From Balaenoptera acutorostrata (taxonomy: Eukaryota; Chordata; Mammalia; Artiodactyla; Balaenopteridae), in contig NC_080067.1 of NCBI RefSeq assembly GCF_949987535.1, forward strand, positions 45,010,910-45,074,909: a DNA stretch of 64,000 nucleotides, in the 5' to 3' direction. Positions 33,053 through 44,870 of this stretch are shown piece after piece (the stretch's first letter is position 1; each line of letters opens with the position of its first letter). A program made the translations under genes and the position numbers. Below the pieces are notes generated by a model. The model saw nothing but the letters and a program-made list of their open reading frames with translations, ran no database searches and had not been told where the DNA came from.

Positions 33053-33392
33053 TTTTTTTTTTTTTTAAAGTTTTTACTTGATTTTATTTATTTATTTATT
33101 TATTTTTGGCTGTGTTGGGTCTTCGGTTCGTGCGAGGGCTTTCTCCAGTTGCGGCAAGCGGGGGCCACTCTTCATCGCGGTGCGGGGACCGCTCTTCATC
33201 GCGGTGCGCGGGCCTTTCTCCATCGCGGCCCCTCCCGTCGCGGGGCACAGGCTCCAGACGCGCAGGCTCAGCAATCGCGGCTCACGGGCCCAGCCGCTCC
33301 GCGGCATGCGGGATCTTCCCAGACCAGGGCTCGAACCCGTGTCCCCTGCATTAGCAGGCAGACTCTCAACCACTGCGCCACCAGGGAAGCCC
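33053..33392 (-). mobile_element. Young CHR-type SINE with an internal 24-bp duplication
   Basis: A reversed tRNA-derived SINE between 16-bp duplications GGTACCTTCCATTTTT (33037-33052 and 33393-33408). It shares the young 3' module with the SINE at 25653. The segment CTCTTCATCGCGGTGCG occurs twice, starting at 33168 and 33192, so a 24-bp tandem duplication distinguishes this copy. CpGs are abundant, which supports youth. Confidence 0.95.
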
Positions 33393-33408
33393 GGTACCTT
33401 CCATTTTT

Positions 33409-35811
33409 AAACTAAGCCATTTCTTACATTTCCTTTTTTTTTTTTTTTTCTAATTTTCTCCACTGAAGAGTCATAATGAATGCATTGGGTATTTATGTGG
33501 TGCTGTGTAGTTTACCAAACAGTATTGCATACCATCGTAGGATCCCTTGTTTTCATGTACTTAGTAGCTGTTTCCCTTTCTTTAAGTAACAATACCCCAA
33601 TTTTGCAGAACAATATCTTCCCCATTTGGGACTAACAATCTTGTTGGGACTGTCAGTCAAGATGCCCACCCTGTTCTTGCCAAGGGGTTGTTGTGTGATC
33701 CCGGCCAGTCAGTCAGGTGTCCCCTCCCTAGAACAGGAATCTTAGCTGAGTGATACGAGACTGGAAGTGGATAATAATTCATCCCTGTGAATGGTGGGAC
33801 AGGTGGACCATTAGATTCTGCTACCTGCATCCTCTAACTCTACCTTCATTCCTGCCCTTTCCTGAGACCTAGTTCTTCATCTTTTCTCATAATTCTGTGA
33901 GTTACCCCATATTCTTTTGATAAATTTTTCCTTTTCCCCTGAGTTAGCCTGTCAATTTCTGTTGCTAGCAACCAAAGGACCCCAATGGAACTTTTTATTT
34001 GACCTTCCATTAATCTTGTAAAGTACTGGAAGGAGGAAAACTAATATTTACTGAATAAATTTTCTAGTTTAGCTAGTTTAAGTAGTTTAAATTCACAAAG
34101 GTTATGCACCTTGTCCAAAGTTCCATAGGGTTTTATCACTTGCAAATTTATTGAGACATCTATATTTGCTGACTCCACTTTTAGTTCCTGAACCCTAGTA
34201 ATTTGGTTTTTCTATCTTGCTCTCTTCTAAGATCCCAAGCTTTTAGTCAATGGTCAACATCATAATAGACTTTTACTAAACTCTAGAATTACTGTACAGA
34301 GCCTCTGAGCCCAGCAGCCTTTGTTTCACATGCAATACTAGAAGAAGGACATTTATACATTCCATCTATTTACATGCCCTACTTTTTGCTTTCATGCCAT
34401 AGACCTAAACGGTTAATTTAATAGTTAATATTCTATGATTTTCTTCATGTTTCAGAACTTTACTTCAAAATCCAAGTGGTTACTGAATTCAACTGTGTAT
34501 AGTCATGATAAACTGTTGATAAAGGCTTTATTGTTTTATTTTCCATCAATATTTTTTTCTTATCAATAAAATATGAAAGTTAAAAATGGTGGCATTTCAA
34601 AATGAAGAGCTATGGGCAAATTTAAGATACCATAAAATGATCAAAGAGAAAAATAAATGTCTAGTATATTATTTTGAAAAAACAAAATAAAGAGATGACT
34701 TTGAAAATCACTTGACTGTTGCACTGATGGGTTTCAGAGCTATTGCTGCTCTGGTGTCATGGGGGTTAGCAGGCCTAAAGGAGTCCTATTCTCACTCACA
34801 GAAGTTGTAAATAAGATTTCTGATCATTCATCAAAAGCTGATAAGAAGGGAAGTTTAGCATTTGGGGAATATAGCGAACAAGGCTAAGAAGTTGTTTTTG
34901 AAAAGATCTATCTTTTTGGGAAAATTTGTGGCTGTTATCAGAAATCTAGCTCCATCTGGTTGATGTTGGGAGGGGTAATAACAAACTTCATTCTGAACCT
35001 TTGGGACACTTGGAAATTGCCCTGATTTTTCCAGTATGCATCCCTAGCTGAACAAGCAGAAAAACAAATGCGGCCAGATCTTCTGACTTCATTTGTACAC
35101 ATGCTAAGAAAGCAAACATACAATAGTTCAGAGGCAATTAGGGCTGTGGTGCAGAGCATCATTATTTTAAAACTTACCCTTTAGCACAGTTGTGACAAGA
35201 AAATGAATGTGCATTTGCTAGTGTGAGAGTGGAGCAACTTAGAAAGGAGGAAAGTCTTCATGCACCATCAGGTCCAGAGACTTTTTAGTGTGAAAGGGCT
35301 CTTTATTAGTGCTTCCAGGAACTCCTCACAGATGATAGAAAGACTATCAGACTATTCCTCCAGGAAAAGCCATCCCTAGAGCAACTGTGCCATGCCCGGC
35401 CTTTGCTCTCACCTCACCCCACCCAGCTAGTCCTACTGACACTTTCCACTTTTCTCCATCATAAAAGGGACCAGGTCAGCAGTCAGCTGCCCCAGCTCAT
35501 GAGCCTTTAGGGGCCACAAACCGTCCCATCCACATTCTTTCTCCCACCCACTGTATTCTTCGCGATACTCTTGGCTGCCACTGCTCTCCTCTGTGGAGAG
35601 GTCAGGCACAAACCTAAGCCTCTTTTTCTCTGCCTCTTGAGTTTCTGATATTTTTTAGCCTCTTTCCAAGGAGCTTGTCCTCAGGGCAGAATTGTTGACC
35701 AATGGGCTGGAAACTACTCAATTCCTAACAATCCTCACTTTACAAAGGGAAATTCTCTTTTCTCCAACTTATTTGTGGAAGTTTCTTGGATTAACCCAAC
35801 ACTGTCACTGT
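33409..35811. other. Unassigned AT-rich DNA
   Basis: No gene and no clear named repeat. A weak reversed MIR-like stretch may lie around 33480-33560. The short open frames show no family resemblance. Confidence 0.4.
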
Positions 35812-36038
35812 CTGTAGTGGGCTGTGTAGTGGTCCACAAAAGATATGTTCATGTCCTAACCCTAGGAACCTGAGAATGTGACCTTATTTGGAAAAAGAGT
35901 CTTTACGGATGTAATTAAGAATCTGAATCTCTTGACATGAGATTATTCTGGATTAGGGAGGTCCCTAAATCCAATGGCAGAGGTGCTTATAAAGTAGATA
36001 GGAGAAAGAACACAGAGAGGAGACCATGTGAATGATCT
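35812..36038 (+). repeat. MLT1-like LTR, left part (split)
   Basis: It carries ACCCTAGGAACCTGAGAATGTGACC, TTTGGAAAAAGAGTCTTTACGG and AGAGGAGACCATGTG. The rest of the same LTR resumes at 37584 after an inserted ERV LTR. Confidence 0.65.
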
Positions 36039-37583
36039 CAGGGGCCTGCGGGGTACGGCAGCTTGAAGCAGGATCTTAGTTCCCTGACAGAGAATCAAAC
36101 CTGGGCCACGGTCGTGAGAGTGCTGAATCCTAACTACTACGAGGGCTAGCAGCCTTGGAACAGGACCTAGATCCTTGTCTTCTTTGAGGAAAGAATTCAG
36201 CAAAGAGATGGAGGGTAGTGAAGTGGATAAAGTGTTTATTAGAAGCAGAGTATGTATGAAAAGGACACACGAGCGGGCTCAGAGAGAGAGAGTTGAGCTA
36301 TTGGGGTGGCTTAAATTGCTTATATGGGGTAGTTTTCTAGGTTCCCTCTGGGCAATCATCTTGCTTATTGTCGCTATCTGGTCTGATTCAGGGCCCTTCC
36401 CAATGTGTGTGTGCACCGTTTAGCCAGGATGGATTCTGGAATGAGGGTTCCTGGGAGGTTGGCAGGACATATTATGAGCTGGCACCCCTGCCCTTCCCTG
36501 ACCCCTGAGGATCTTTTCTGCACATGTGTGGTCTGAGAGGTCTCCTCAATCACAAGAAAAATGTGGCCTCCTTATCTTTTACTCAAGCAGAGCTCTGCTC
36601 CTGCCATTATCTTTATTTTGAAGTAACAGGAGATAAGTTCCAGCTTCCCAGCCTGGGCCCCAACTATCTCCTGTCTCATGAAGACTGGAAGATTGGAGTT
36701 GTTACCACGCCAAACTTGTGTCCACATGCAGTAAAGCCAATCTACCTACATGGGGTTGTGATGAAGGAAAGTGAAGCATTTTTTGTAGGTGCCAGACATG
36801 GAGGCCGGGACAGCTAGTGCACAAAAAGCCCGAACTTTATGATGGGTTTCAGCAAAGCATTTTTTTTTTTTTAGACAAATTAAGCCCACTGTATTAACTT
36901 TATTTATTTATTTATCTATCTATCTATCTATTTATTTATTTATTTTTGGCTGCGTTGGGTCTTCGTTGCTGCACGCGGGCTTTCTCTACTTGCAGCAAGC
37001 AGGGGCTCCTCTTCATTGTGGTGTGCGGGTTTCTCATTGTGGTGGCTTCTCTTCTTGCAGAGCACGGGCTTTAGGCGCGCGGGCTTCAGTAGCTGTGGCT
37101 CGCGGGCTCTAGAATGCAGGCTCAGTAGTTGTGTCACACGGGCTTAGCTGCCCTGCCGGCATGTGGGATCTTCCCGGAGCAGGGCTCGAACCCGTGTCCC
37201 CTGCATTGGCAGGCAGATTCTTAACCACTGTGCCACCAGGGAAGCCCTCAGCAAAGCAGTTTTGAAGGCCAAGTGAGGGAGGGGACCCCCAGGGTATGTG
37301 ATCAGCTTTTGCACAATTCTCTGATTGGTTGATGGTAAGGTAACAGGGCAGAGTTACAGGTGTTAACATTTTCAATCCTTAGACACCAGTATGTCTCAGG
37401 GCTATGTGCTCATGGTCATCAAGTAGTTAATTTCTTCTATCTGGTGGGGGGTTTAGTATCTGTAAAACAACTCAGGAAATGTGCATCAAATACTATTACC
37501 TAGGTACTTCAGAGAGGAGCCAGAGCAGAGGATACGGGGGAGGGGTCTGTCCCAGCGAGGCCCCATAGGGTCCTGCTTGGTTA
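36039..37583 (-). repeat. Artiodactyl-type ERV LTR (reverse), carrying a SINE
   Basis: The block splits an MLT1-like LTR. It contains GGAAAGAATTCAGCAAAGAG and a GTGTTTATTAGAAGC segment, the reversed 3' region of an LTR with a polyadenylation signal, similar to the LTR at 45350. Without the SINE at 36860 it is about 1.15 kb. I found no clear target duplication, so the ends are approximate, and no internal retroviral genes are present, so it is probably a solitary LTR. Confidence 0.55.
36860..37247 (-). mobile_element. CHR-type SINE (reverse)
   Basis: The reversed SINE ends in ACCAGGGAAGCCC and starts with a T-rich tail containing (TATC)n and (TTTA)n runs. The flanks repeat TCAGCAAAGCA (36849-36859 and 37248-37258). 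It inserted into the ERV LTR. The 36860-36895 portion between the left duplication and the TTTA run is not typical SINE tail. Confidence 0.88.
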
Positions 37584-37805
37584 CAGAGTTATGCAGACAC
37601 AAACCAAGGAATGCCTAGAGCCATCAGAAGTTGGAAGAGGCAAGGAAGAATTCTCCTCTAGAGCTTTGGGAGGGAATGTGATCCTGCAGATACCTTGACA
37701 TTGGCCTTCTGGTCTCCAGGACTGTGAAAGAATAAATTTCTGTTGTTTTAAGCCCCCAAGTTTGTGATAATTCATTATGGCAGCCCTCAGAAACTAATGA
37801 ACTAT
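37584..37805 (+). repeat. MLT1-like LTR, right part
   Basis: It resumes with ACAAACCAAGGAATGCC and runs to AATAAATTTCTGTTGTTTTAAGCC and ATTCATTATGGCAGCCCTCAG, the 3' end of the LTR that begins at 35812. Confidence 0.65.
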
Positions 37806-40044
37806 CTTTGCTTTAGCCAAGGATGGGCTTGGATGAAACTGCTCCATGTTAACCTGAATTTGTACTATAAAAGCTGGAGGGGGGGATGTCTTGGCAGTGA
37901 TGATAAAACAGATCACACAAGTGAAGACTAGTGAATTCCTACTCTGATGATGAGAGAATAAATCTACCTCCCCCCCTGGGAAGTTTATATTCTAGTTGTC
38001 AGCACAGTGCCTAAACATTAAAAAAAAAAAAAAGGGTTATGCTATTACGTCATGAGTCATCTTACCTGTACAGACAGACACCTGTAAAGACGGACACAAG
38101 GCACACCAAAATAAACTGACAAAGCTAAGGAGAAGTGAGGCCAGAGCTCAGAGGAAGGAGTGGTTGAGTGGGCTGGAGGGGCCATGGCCTTGTGGAAGCT
38201 GTGCCTGACCGGGAGCGGGCCTGTGAGTGCCGTCTGCCCAGTGCAGACAATAAGGGGCGCATAGTCTGTAGGGAACTTAAAAAAGTAATAAAAACCACTA
38301 AAAGTCAGTCTGCTTTTTATTATCACCATAGGCCAACAATTAGAAATGATTTTGTCAGTGACAAAATGCTCCTCCCCACAAATCTTTCATTAGTATGTTT
38401 GAAACAATTGCTGAAATGCTGATGAGTTTTAATACTATATACATAAGTTTCACATGAGCACATTTTTATTACTTAGCCTTTAATAAACATTGTATCTACA
38501 TAGAGTTAATTCAAGTTATGCAGTTGACCCCTGATGGGCAGAGTCAACGACACGTGCTTGTTTTGAGAATCAGCGTATAGGGTTAGGAATTGTTTGAGGT
38601 TACTTTAGAACAGTTCATGTCTTCAGCACCTGGAGCTACATATTCCTGTGTGTAAGTAATAGATTCATAAAAAGCAATGATGACGCATGGATTCTAAAAA
38701 CCAAGAAATAACTGGAGTTACTTTGTCACTGTGTACAAATACTTTGAAATTTTATTTGTGACTGAGTTTTAAAACAGTGAAACAGAGTGAAGTGCACATT
38801 ACAAGATGTACTATTTTTGTGGGGTAAATACAAATTTTGTTTCATACGTGAAGTATTTTACTGAATTTAAATTTCTTTAAAATTGAATTATTTTAAAATT
38901 GTTAATTGTTTAAAAAGTAAAGAACAGATCAAGAAACTATTATTATTGCTGATTAGCAAAAATATTTTTCTGAAAACAACTTTTATTATATTGGGTGAGG
39001 CATTAAAAAATGATCCACCCTGGGTGTCAAATATATGAGTTATGCCATTGTGTGGGTGAGGAAGGGCAGATGTAGAATTTGAGGAATGGTGGCTTTTAAG
39101 TTCACTCCTCCAAATTTAAATCCTTTGCTTACAATTACCCTGGCCAATTTGAACAGTATTTATGAAAAATTTTAAAACAAAGAAGGAGGCTATGTAGATA
39201 ATTAGGGTCACCATGTGTCCTGGTTTTCCTAGGACACCTCCAGTTTAAGCCTGTTGCCCAGCATCATAGTTAATGGAGCTCCACCCTCCCACTCACCAGT
39301 GTGTCCCATTGATCATCCTTTAGATGAGGGGCAAGTTGTGCCCACACAGAACAAAGTTTAGAATTGAAAATATTGTTTGTAGTTCTAAATAAATGGACAT
39401 TAAGGGTGGTCTATTGGTAGGAATGGCAATCGACAACTTTACTGTCAATTGTGAGTTATAAATGTCAAATAACCAGGGAATAGTGAAGGGAGATTACGAA
39501 TCCATTTAAATGGGAATAAATCACAACTCTTTCCATTGGTTGAGCGGGCAAATGAGTTTAGAAGGAAAGCACTGGTGTGGATCATCAAGTTTCTATTTCT
39601 TTGCTTAACAGTTTTAGAAGGAATGCTAGAGTGGTGACACACAATCTAGACAGAAGAGAGGTTTTAGAGCATGATTTGAAAACTGTCGGAGCTGGAGTGA
39701 AACTAGGCAGCATGGAAGGGGAGACAATGGAGAGAGCTGAAGTAGGCAGAGAAGTTTTTGTGGTAGACTGCATGGGTAAAGACAGCTGGGGTTCAGTAGA
39801 AGAGTGTCTGACTGTGGAGAGAATAAATCAGATTTAAAGTAAAAAGCATAATCTGAATTAGATAGCAGGTAAAACTGGGATGATATAAGCCAGGAGAGAA
39901 TTTCTTCCCCAGGGTAGTTGTGAGTGAAACCCAGCATAACTGTGCATGTTCCTCCGTGTCTCTTTGTCTTAGTGCATGCTGTTTCTTGGATTAGGAACAA
40001 CCATTCCCATCTCTTCCACTGAACAAATTCTGAGCTGTCCTTTA
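37806..40044. other. Unassigned DNA
   Basis: AT-rich DNA with an A-run at 38020-38034. A TTACGTCA next to TGAGTCA (38045-38059) is noted below. At about 39210-39300 there is sequence resembling an old DNA-transposon end. No gene recognised. Confidence 0.4.
38045..38059 (+). promoter_or_regulatory. Adjacent CRE-like and AP-1-like motifs
   Basis: TTACGTCA (CRE-like, 38045-38052) is followed directly by TGAGTCA (AP-1 consensus, 38053-38059). Both are bZIP-factor motifs. There is no gene nearby, and short motifs arise by chance, so function is speculative. Confidence 0.25.
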
Positions 40045-40049
40045 AAAGG

Positions 40050-40285
40050 CAGTGTAGTATGGTGGTTTTAAGCACTAACTTTGGAAGCAGAGGACCAGCA
40101 TTATCACTTTCTAGCTGTGTGATCCTAGGTAAGTCAGCCTCTGTACCTCTTTCTCATCTGTAAAATGTGGGTATTGATAGTGCTTACCCTGTGGGGTTTT
40201 GGGGACAGTGAAATGACTTAAATGTTTGCCACTGGAACCTGGCCCCTGAGAAGCACTACGTGAATGTTAGCTATTATTATTTAAA
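40050..40285 (+). repeat. MIR SINE
   Basis: It includes AGTGTAGTATGGTGGTTTTAAGC (tRNA-related head), GCTGTGTGATCCTAGGTAAGTC, CTTTCTCATCTGTAAAATGTGGG and GAAGCACTACGTGAATG. Nearly complete. Confidence 0.88.
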
Positions 40286-40289
40286 ATTC

Positions 40290-40545
40290 AGCTCATGGAA
40301 TCAGTTCCTCTTGAAAGTACTTCCTAACTCCACTTCCAGGCTGTCACAGGGAACCTCCCATAAGACCCTATACACAGCCAGTTCTATGCTGTAAGCATTT
40401 ATTTTCCAACTCAGTTTAAACTCCTTCCACCAAATATTAGGTCTTATACATTTTTACATCCCACTGCCTAGCAGAATTCTTCATAATAGTAGTTGTTTGA
40501 TAAGTATTTATTGAATGGATCAAATGAATGCTGGCAATTCACCTC
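40290..40545 (+). repeat. L2 3' end
   Basis: AAGTACTTCCTAACTCCAC, ATCCCACTGCCTAGCAGAATTC and GATAAGTATTTATTGAATGG are typical of the L2 3' terminus. Confidence 0.6.
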
Positions 40546-40759
40546 TCCAAATCTCAGTCTTTGAAAGGGATTTCTTAGGGAGTTAGAAATTTCTTAGGGA
40601 GAAACTATGCCTACTTTAGTGGCAGAGGGCTCTGGAAAGAATTTAATCTTCAACCACTGAAAGCTGGCATTTGCCAACAGTACAGTATTAGACCAGACGC
40701 ATAAACCTTGCTGTTGCCACAAAAAAGCCTCCCACCTGTGAAAACCAGTTTTCATTTCT

Positions 40760-41350
40760 AATCTTCTTGATCATTTTTAGCCTTTTATTGGAAACTCCTA
40801 ACTTGGCTTCTGTGACCCCATTTCCTCCTCCTATTCTACTGGCTGGGGATGTTCCATCTATTCTGTGGGCTTCTCTTCAACTCATTCTTTAAATGTTCAT
40901 GTTCCTGAGAGCCATCTTTTTCTTTAATTCTCACTTGACACACTTTTCCTGGGGAATCCCATCCTTCTTATTACCACCTGCAGATTCCCAAATGTTTGTC
41001 TTTATCCTTGACCGTTCCTTCAGTTACAGACCTGCCTTCTGGGCATATCCACCTAGACCTTAAGCTCAACATGACCAAAACACAAAACTGGACCTATCAT
41101 CACCTCTGTCCCCACCCCAGGCTGTTTTTCACTCTCTCTCTCTTTGTCCATTCTTATTAATGACACCTGTTAATGGAGTAAAAATCTTGGGAATTATTAT
41201 AGGCAACTCTCTCTCTTTCTTTGATTTTTCTCTGGGGCTAGTGCTAGCTGTTTGGCCTCCTAGAAATCTTTTAGCTGCATCCCAACTTCCCTAGATCCTC
41301 ACCACCATTAACCTAGTTCAACCCTAACATATCTTGCTTGAACTATTCCA
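40760..41350 (+). repeat. L2 (LINE-2) fragment
   Basis: It carries CTTATTACCACCTGCAGATTCCC, GGGCATATCCACCTAGACCTTAAGCTCAACATGACC and ACCCTAACATATCTTG, the order of the coding end of L2. Old but long. Confidence 0.65.
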
Positions 41351-42579
41351 AGATCTTAGGGTCTTCACAGGATTCACTGCTTCTGCATGATTCTTAGCTT
41401 AGTTTCTTGGCTTGATGTTTCTAATCAAATACGTGTTTCAAATTCAGGCCTCTCAGCTGCATAGCATGGGCTTTAGTTCCCTATCTGTCAGTGATGTCTC
41501 AATTTCTCCATGTGGCCAAGGGCTGGCAGTGATCTCCCTTTACTCATTCACATACACCATAACTTCTTTCTGGCTCCCAGCCCTATAGAAGAGACCCTTT
41601 CCACCTTATCAGCAGGTACTGGGCATTCACAAACATAAAAACCTACCTGTGAGGTAAGAACTAACCCAGTTTCTCTGTGAGCAGCACGATTTAAACTCTG
41701 GCTTATCGCTATGGCTTTTGTTTCCTTCTCTGTTTCTGGCTGCTGGAGCTTTTCCTTTCTTAGTTTTGAGCTTGGCTATGAATCTACAATTTTTTTTGAA
41801 AGTTTATCCAGCAAGTCCATGTGTTTGGAGTTGGAGGGGGTATTGCTACCCCTTCTCAGCTTGTCACACTGAAGGGAAGTCAACTGTTAAAAGATAATTT
41901 CAAAAGAAGTTAAAATAACCCTCATACCAATCTACAAATGAACACGTTAAAGATTTTATTTAACTCATTAATGAGAAGACCAGCAAAGATGTTACAGAGA
42001 CTGGAAGAATTTGAAACACAGACCCATTATAGATCAGGAATTTTGAAAAATGATAATGCAAATGGAGGTAAACAACTTCTTCTATAGTGCAGAGAGAGGT
42101 CAATTAACCTCTCCTGGACAGGAGAGTTTGCCTGTCTGCAGGCAAGGATTATTTTGCATTGTTATCTGTTATTTACAATTTGCAGAGTTGTGAAATAGCT
42201 AAAAGGCAATGAACAGCTAGACCAGGTAACCCAGAGGATGTGCTGGATTTAGATAATGCGTAGTTTTCCACTGAAGCACAGTTTTTCCCTATGCTGTAAT
42301 TATTTGTTTTGTGTTTGTTTCTAGTTTCCCCAGGAATAGGGGTTGGGTTCAAGTTATTGTTACACATCTAGGGCCTAGAACATCCTTACGTTACTTGGAA
42401 ACGACTCACTAACTACAGATGAAATGAATACATGTGTTTCATATAGAAACTGAAGGATTTTCTCCCCTCCCTTAAAGAGGGAGAAATTTTGAGAGAGAAA
42501 GAAAGAAAGAAAAAATATATTAATATTTATATTTCTGTAATATATATGACTCAGAAACGGAACTGAGAAGCTTGCGTCC
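41351..42579. other. Unassigned DNA
   Basis: No named repeat or gene seen. A small GAAAGAAAGAAAG microsatellite is at about 42498-42511. Confidence 0.4.
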
Positions 42580-43215
42580 TCCACCCCACTTGCTCTCTCC
42601 ATAAGTCCAGGCATTCAGGGCACCTTCATCGCTTGGTGTCCTGCGTCAGCAATGTGTCACATTGTTACAGGTGAACATCAAATAAAAGATCCTTCTTTTT
42701 AAGTTGTCTGTCAACCAGGTCTAATTTCTTAAGGCATATTTGCCAAAGTATCTTCCTTTTGATAAATAATGCTAGTTCTCCTCCTGGAATACATGTAAAG
42801 AAAATTCTTAATTACTTTCTTTTCAGATGCTTCTGCATCCAAATTGCTTAATGGCTGCTGCCCTTTAGGTCCTGCCTTATCAGGGGGATCATAGGGGCCT
42901 TGCCAGCAACACCATCAGTCAGGTAATTTGCATGAATAGTTCTTTAATAAACATCCAGCCCCCTTATCACTGTTCCCTGCAGGATCCTCATTAGTCAGTA
43001 ACCTAATTCAAGCTTGAAAGATTTCCATTATGGTGCCCTTTGTTTCCTGCCATTGCCTAATTTTCTGTTCAGCAGGACATTTTTTCTGCAGCCTGTGACT
43101 TGTTTCTTGGTTGACATACATGAATATTTTTTCTTCAAAATAAATGAGTGCATAAATGTACACAGTCCATTTCCCATTAATGATGCATTCAGTTAGGCAA
43201 TACAATAAAATGTCA
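42580..43215. other. Candidate conserved noncoding element
   Basis: Complex, non-repetitive sequence with no repeat signature, an exact octamer ATTTGCAT (42926-42933), and several TAATTA- or TTAAT-type homeodomain cores around it. Such a mix is common in deeply conserved developmental enhancers. This is a judgement from texture and motifs; no alignment was possible. Confidence 0.35.
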
Positions 43216-43507
43216 GAGGGGTGTTATCAAAACAACCCCTAAAGTTATCTTTAAAAACAAAATAAAGTGACTTGAAAAAATAGAAGTCACTAACTTGACT
43301 GTGAGTATATGTGAAGGTAAATAGACAATCCAAACAGCAAAATCATTTTAATCATTGAAATAATAGTTCCCATTTTACCAATTTAAGAACTCGATTATCT
43401 CTCCCTTTTTTGCCCAACAAATTTAGTTTGAAATAGTAATCTAAACTGGAATAGATCACCTAATAGAGAAGTTTGGGATATTTAAAAACTCTTTAAAATC
43501 TTACAGA

Positions 43508-43705
43508 GAGTGCTAAGCCAGTAATTTTCATCCCTGGCTGCATATTACCATCACCTAGGAAGGCTTCAAAACATGCCAGCGAACTGGTTCCATCCATAGA
43601 TATTCTGCTTTAATTGGTTTGAGATGAGGCCTGGGAATAGGTAATTTTCAAAAGCTCCCTAGGTAATTCTAATGTCCAACCAGGGTTGAAAACCTCTAGA
43701 AATTT
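43508..43705 (+). repeat. MER5A-like hAT DNA transposon
   Basis: It begins CCAGTAATTTTCATCCCTGG and has CATATTACCATCACCTAGG, GAGATGAGGCCTGGGAATAG and a reversed complement of the start near its end (TCTAATGTCCAACCAGGGTTGAAAACC). Confidence 0.7.
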
Positions 43706-44129
43706 TGCTCAGTAGAACTCTTATAAGTAACACTGAATTGTGCTTTTCTTATTATCAGATGACTGAGTTGTCATCTAGATTTCAAGGTGGTCTGTCAAGA
43801 CATTTTTCTTTAGAAAAATAAAATGATATCCTTCGTGTTTGCTGAGCATTTATGACATGGTTGGCTGGATTTCATCATGGTGGCCTAAAACTTTGTGAGA
43901 TGTATAATTTCTGTCATGTAAGAAGCAGGAGCATGAATTCTCAATCTCTATTATGTAGGAACAATGATCTTGAATTTGCATATTATACTAAAAGGAGGAT
44001 TCAACTTGCAGCGTTCCAGTAAATCGAAAGTTACTTTTAATCCAAGATACTCTCCTTCCCATACACATCCTGTCGACCTTGCAGGAAACACCCTTCTACT
44101 TAATTCCCACTGACCAGAGCACTCTTGTC
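43706..44129. other. Unassigned DNA
   Basis: Nothing recognised. Confidence 0.4.
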
Positions 44130-44399
44130 CTTTTCTTTTTTATGCCTGCTCCACATCACACACAGCCTCTTCCCTTAATTCCTCCATTTACCTGGCCAAC
44201 TCCTTTTGCTTTTCAGGTCTCAGCGAGGGATTACTTTCCTTAAGTAGCTTTTCTTAACTGCCCCTTCACCCTAGGTTCTGCACCCCCCTAAGTGCTCCCA
44301 GAGCCTGTCCATTGAAGCATTCACCCTGAGTCACATTGCCCTCTTTTCTTACCTGAATCTCCCACTAGAAAACTCCTTGATGACAAAGGCTGTGTTCTC
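44130..44399 (+). repeat. L2 3' region
   Basis: TTTCAGGTCTCAGCGAGGGATTACTTTCC, TTTTCTTAACTGCCCC and GAAAACTCCTTGATGACAAAGG follow the L2 3' region order. Confidence 0.6.
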
Positions 44400-44655
44400 T
44401 TTACTATTGCAGCATTGGTAGCAGTTGCTATTCTAAGTACTTTATATAATCTATCCACTTAAGTCTCATAAACAACCCTATATGATAGTTATTGCCATTA
44501 TTCCTATTTTAAACATGATGAAGCAAAAAATTAATTAACTTTTTTGACTACTGCTGTGAAGATAATGTTGTGAATATTCAAGTTCACACAGCTAGCAAGA
44601 AGAGTGGCTGGGATTTGAACCCAGGTAATCTGGCTCTGGATTCTGAATTCTTAAT
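44400..44655 (-). repeat. MIR SINE (reverse)
   Basis: It has GCTATTCTAAGTACTTTATATAATC, then CAACCCTATATGATAG, CACACAGCTAGCAAGAAGAG and GATTTGAACCCAGGTAATCTGGC, in reversed MIR order. Confidence 0.75.
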
Positions 44656-44802
44656 GAATATGCTGAATAAACAAGTATAGCTGCACAAGTACACAGTTAT
44701 AGACGCCTAGGGGCACGGTGAATATGGTTCCCACTTAGGTGTGCTCTAAGTGGTTATGCTGAATTATTGAGATAGTACTAATCTCATTTACCTGAAAGAG
44801 AA

Positions 44803-44804
<2 letters not shown>

Positions 44805-44861
<57 letters not shown>

Positions 44862-44870
44862 TAGAGAGAA
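44805..44870 (+). repeat. Compound (TG)n(GA)n microsatellite
   Basis: About twenty TG units (44805-44844) are followed by about eight GA/AG units and an interrupted AGAGA tail. It is uninterrupted enough to be length-polymorphic. Confidence 0.97.

Noticed and set aside
33053..33392. tRNA-like sequence with box A and box B
   Set aside because: It is the tRNA-derived head of a SINE with a target duplication, not a tRNA gene; the same holds for the other SINE copies.
32780..33415. 211-codon open frame on the plus strand
   Set aside because: It reads through a T-run and the reversed SINE at 33053; the CpG-rich SINE keeps the frame open.
37895..37960. C/D-box snoRNA-like segment (TGATGA, later CTGA and TGATGATG)
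   Set aside because: The boxes are present, but there is no terminal stem, no recognised guide sequence and no match to a snoRNA I know.
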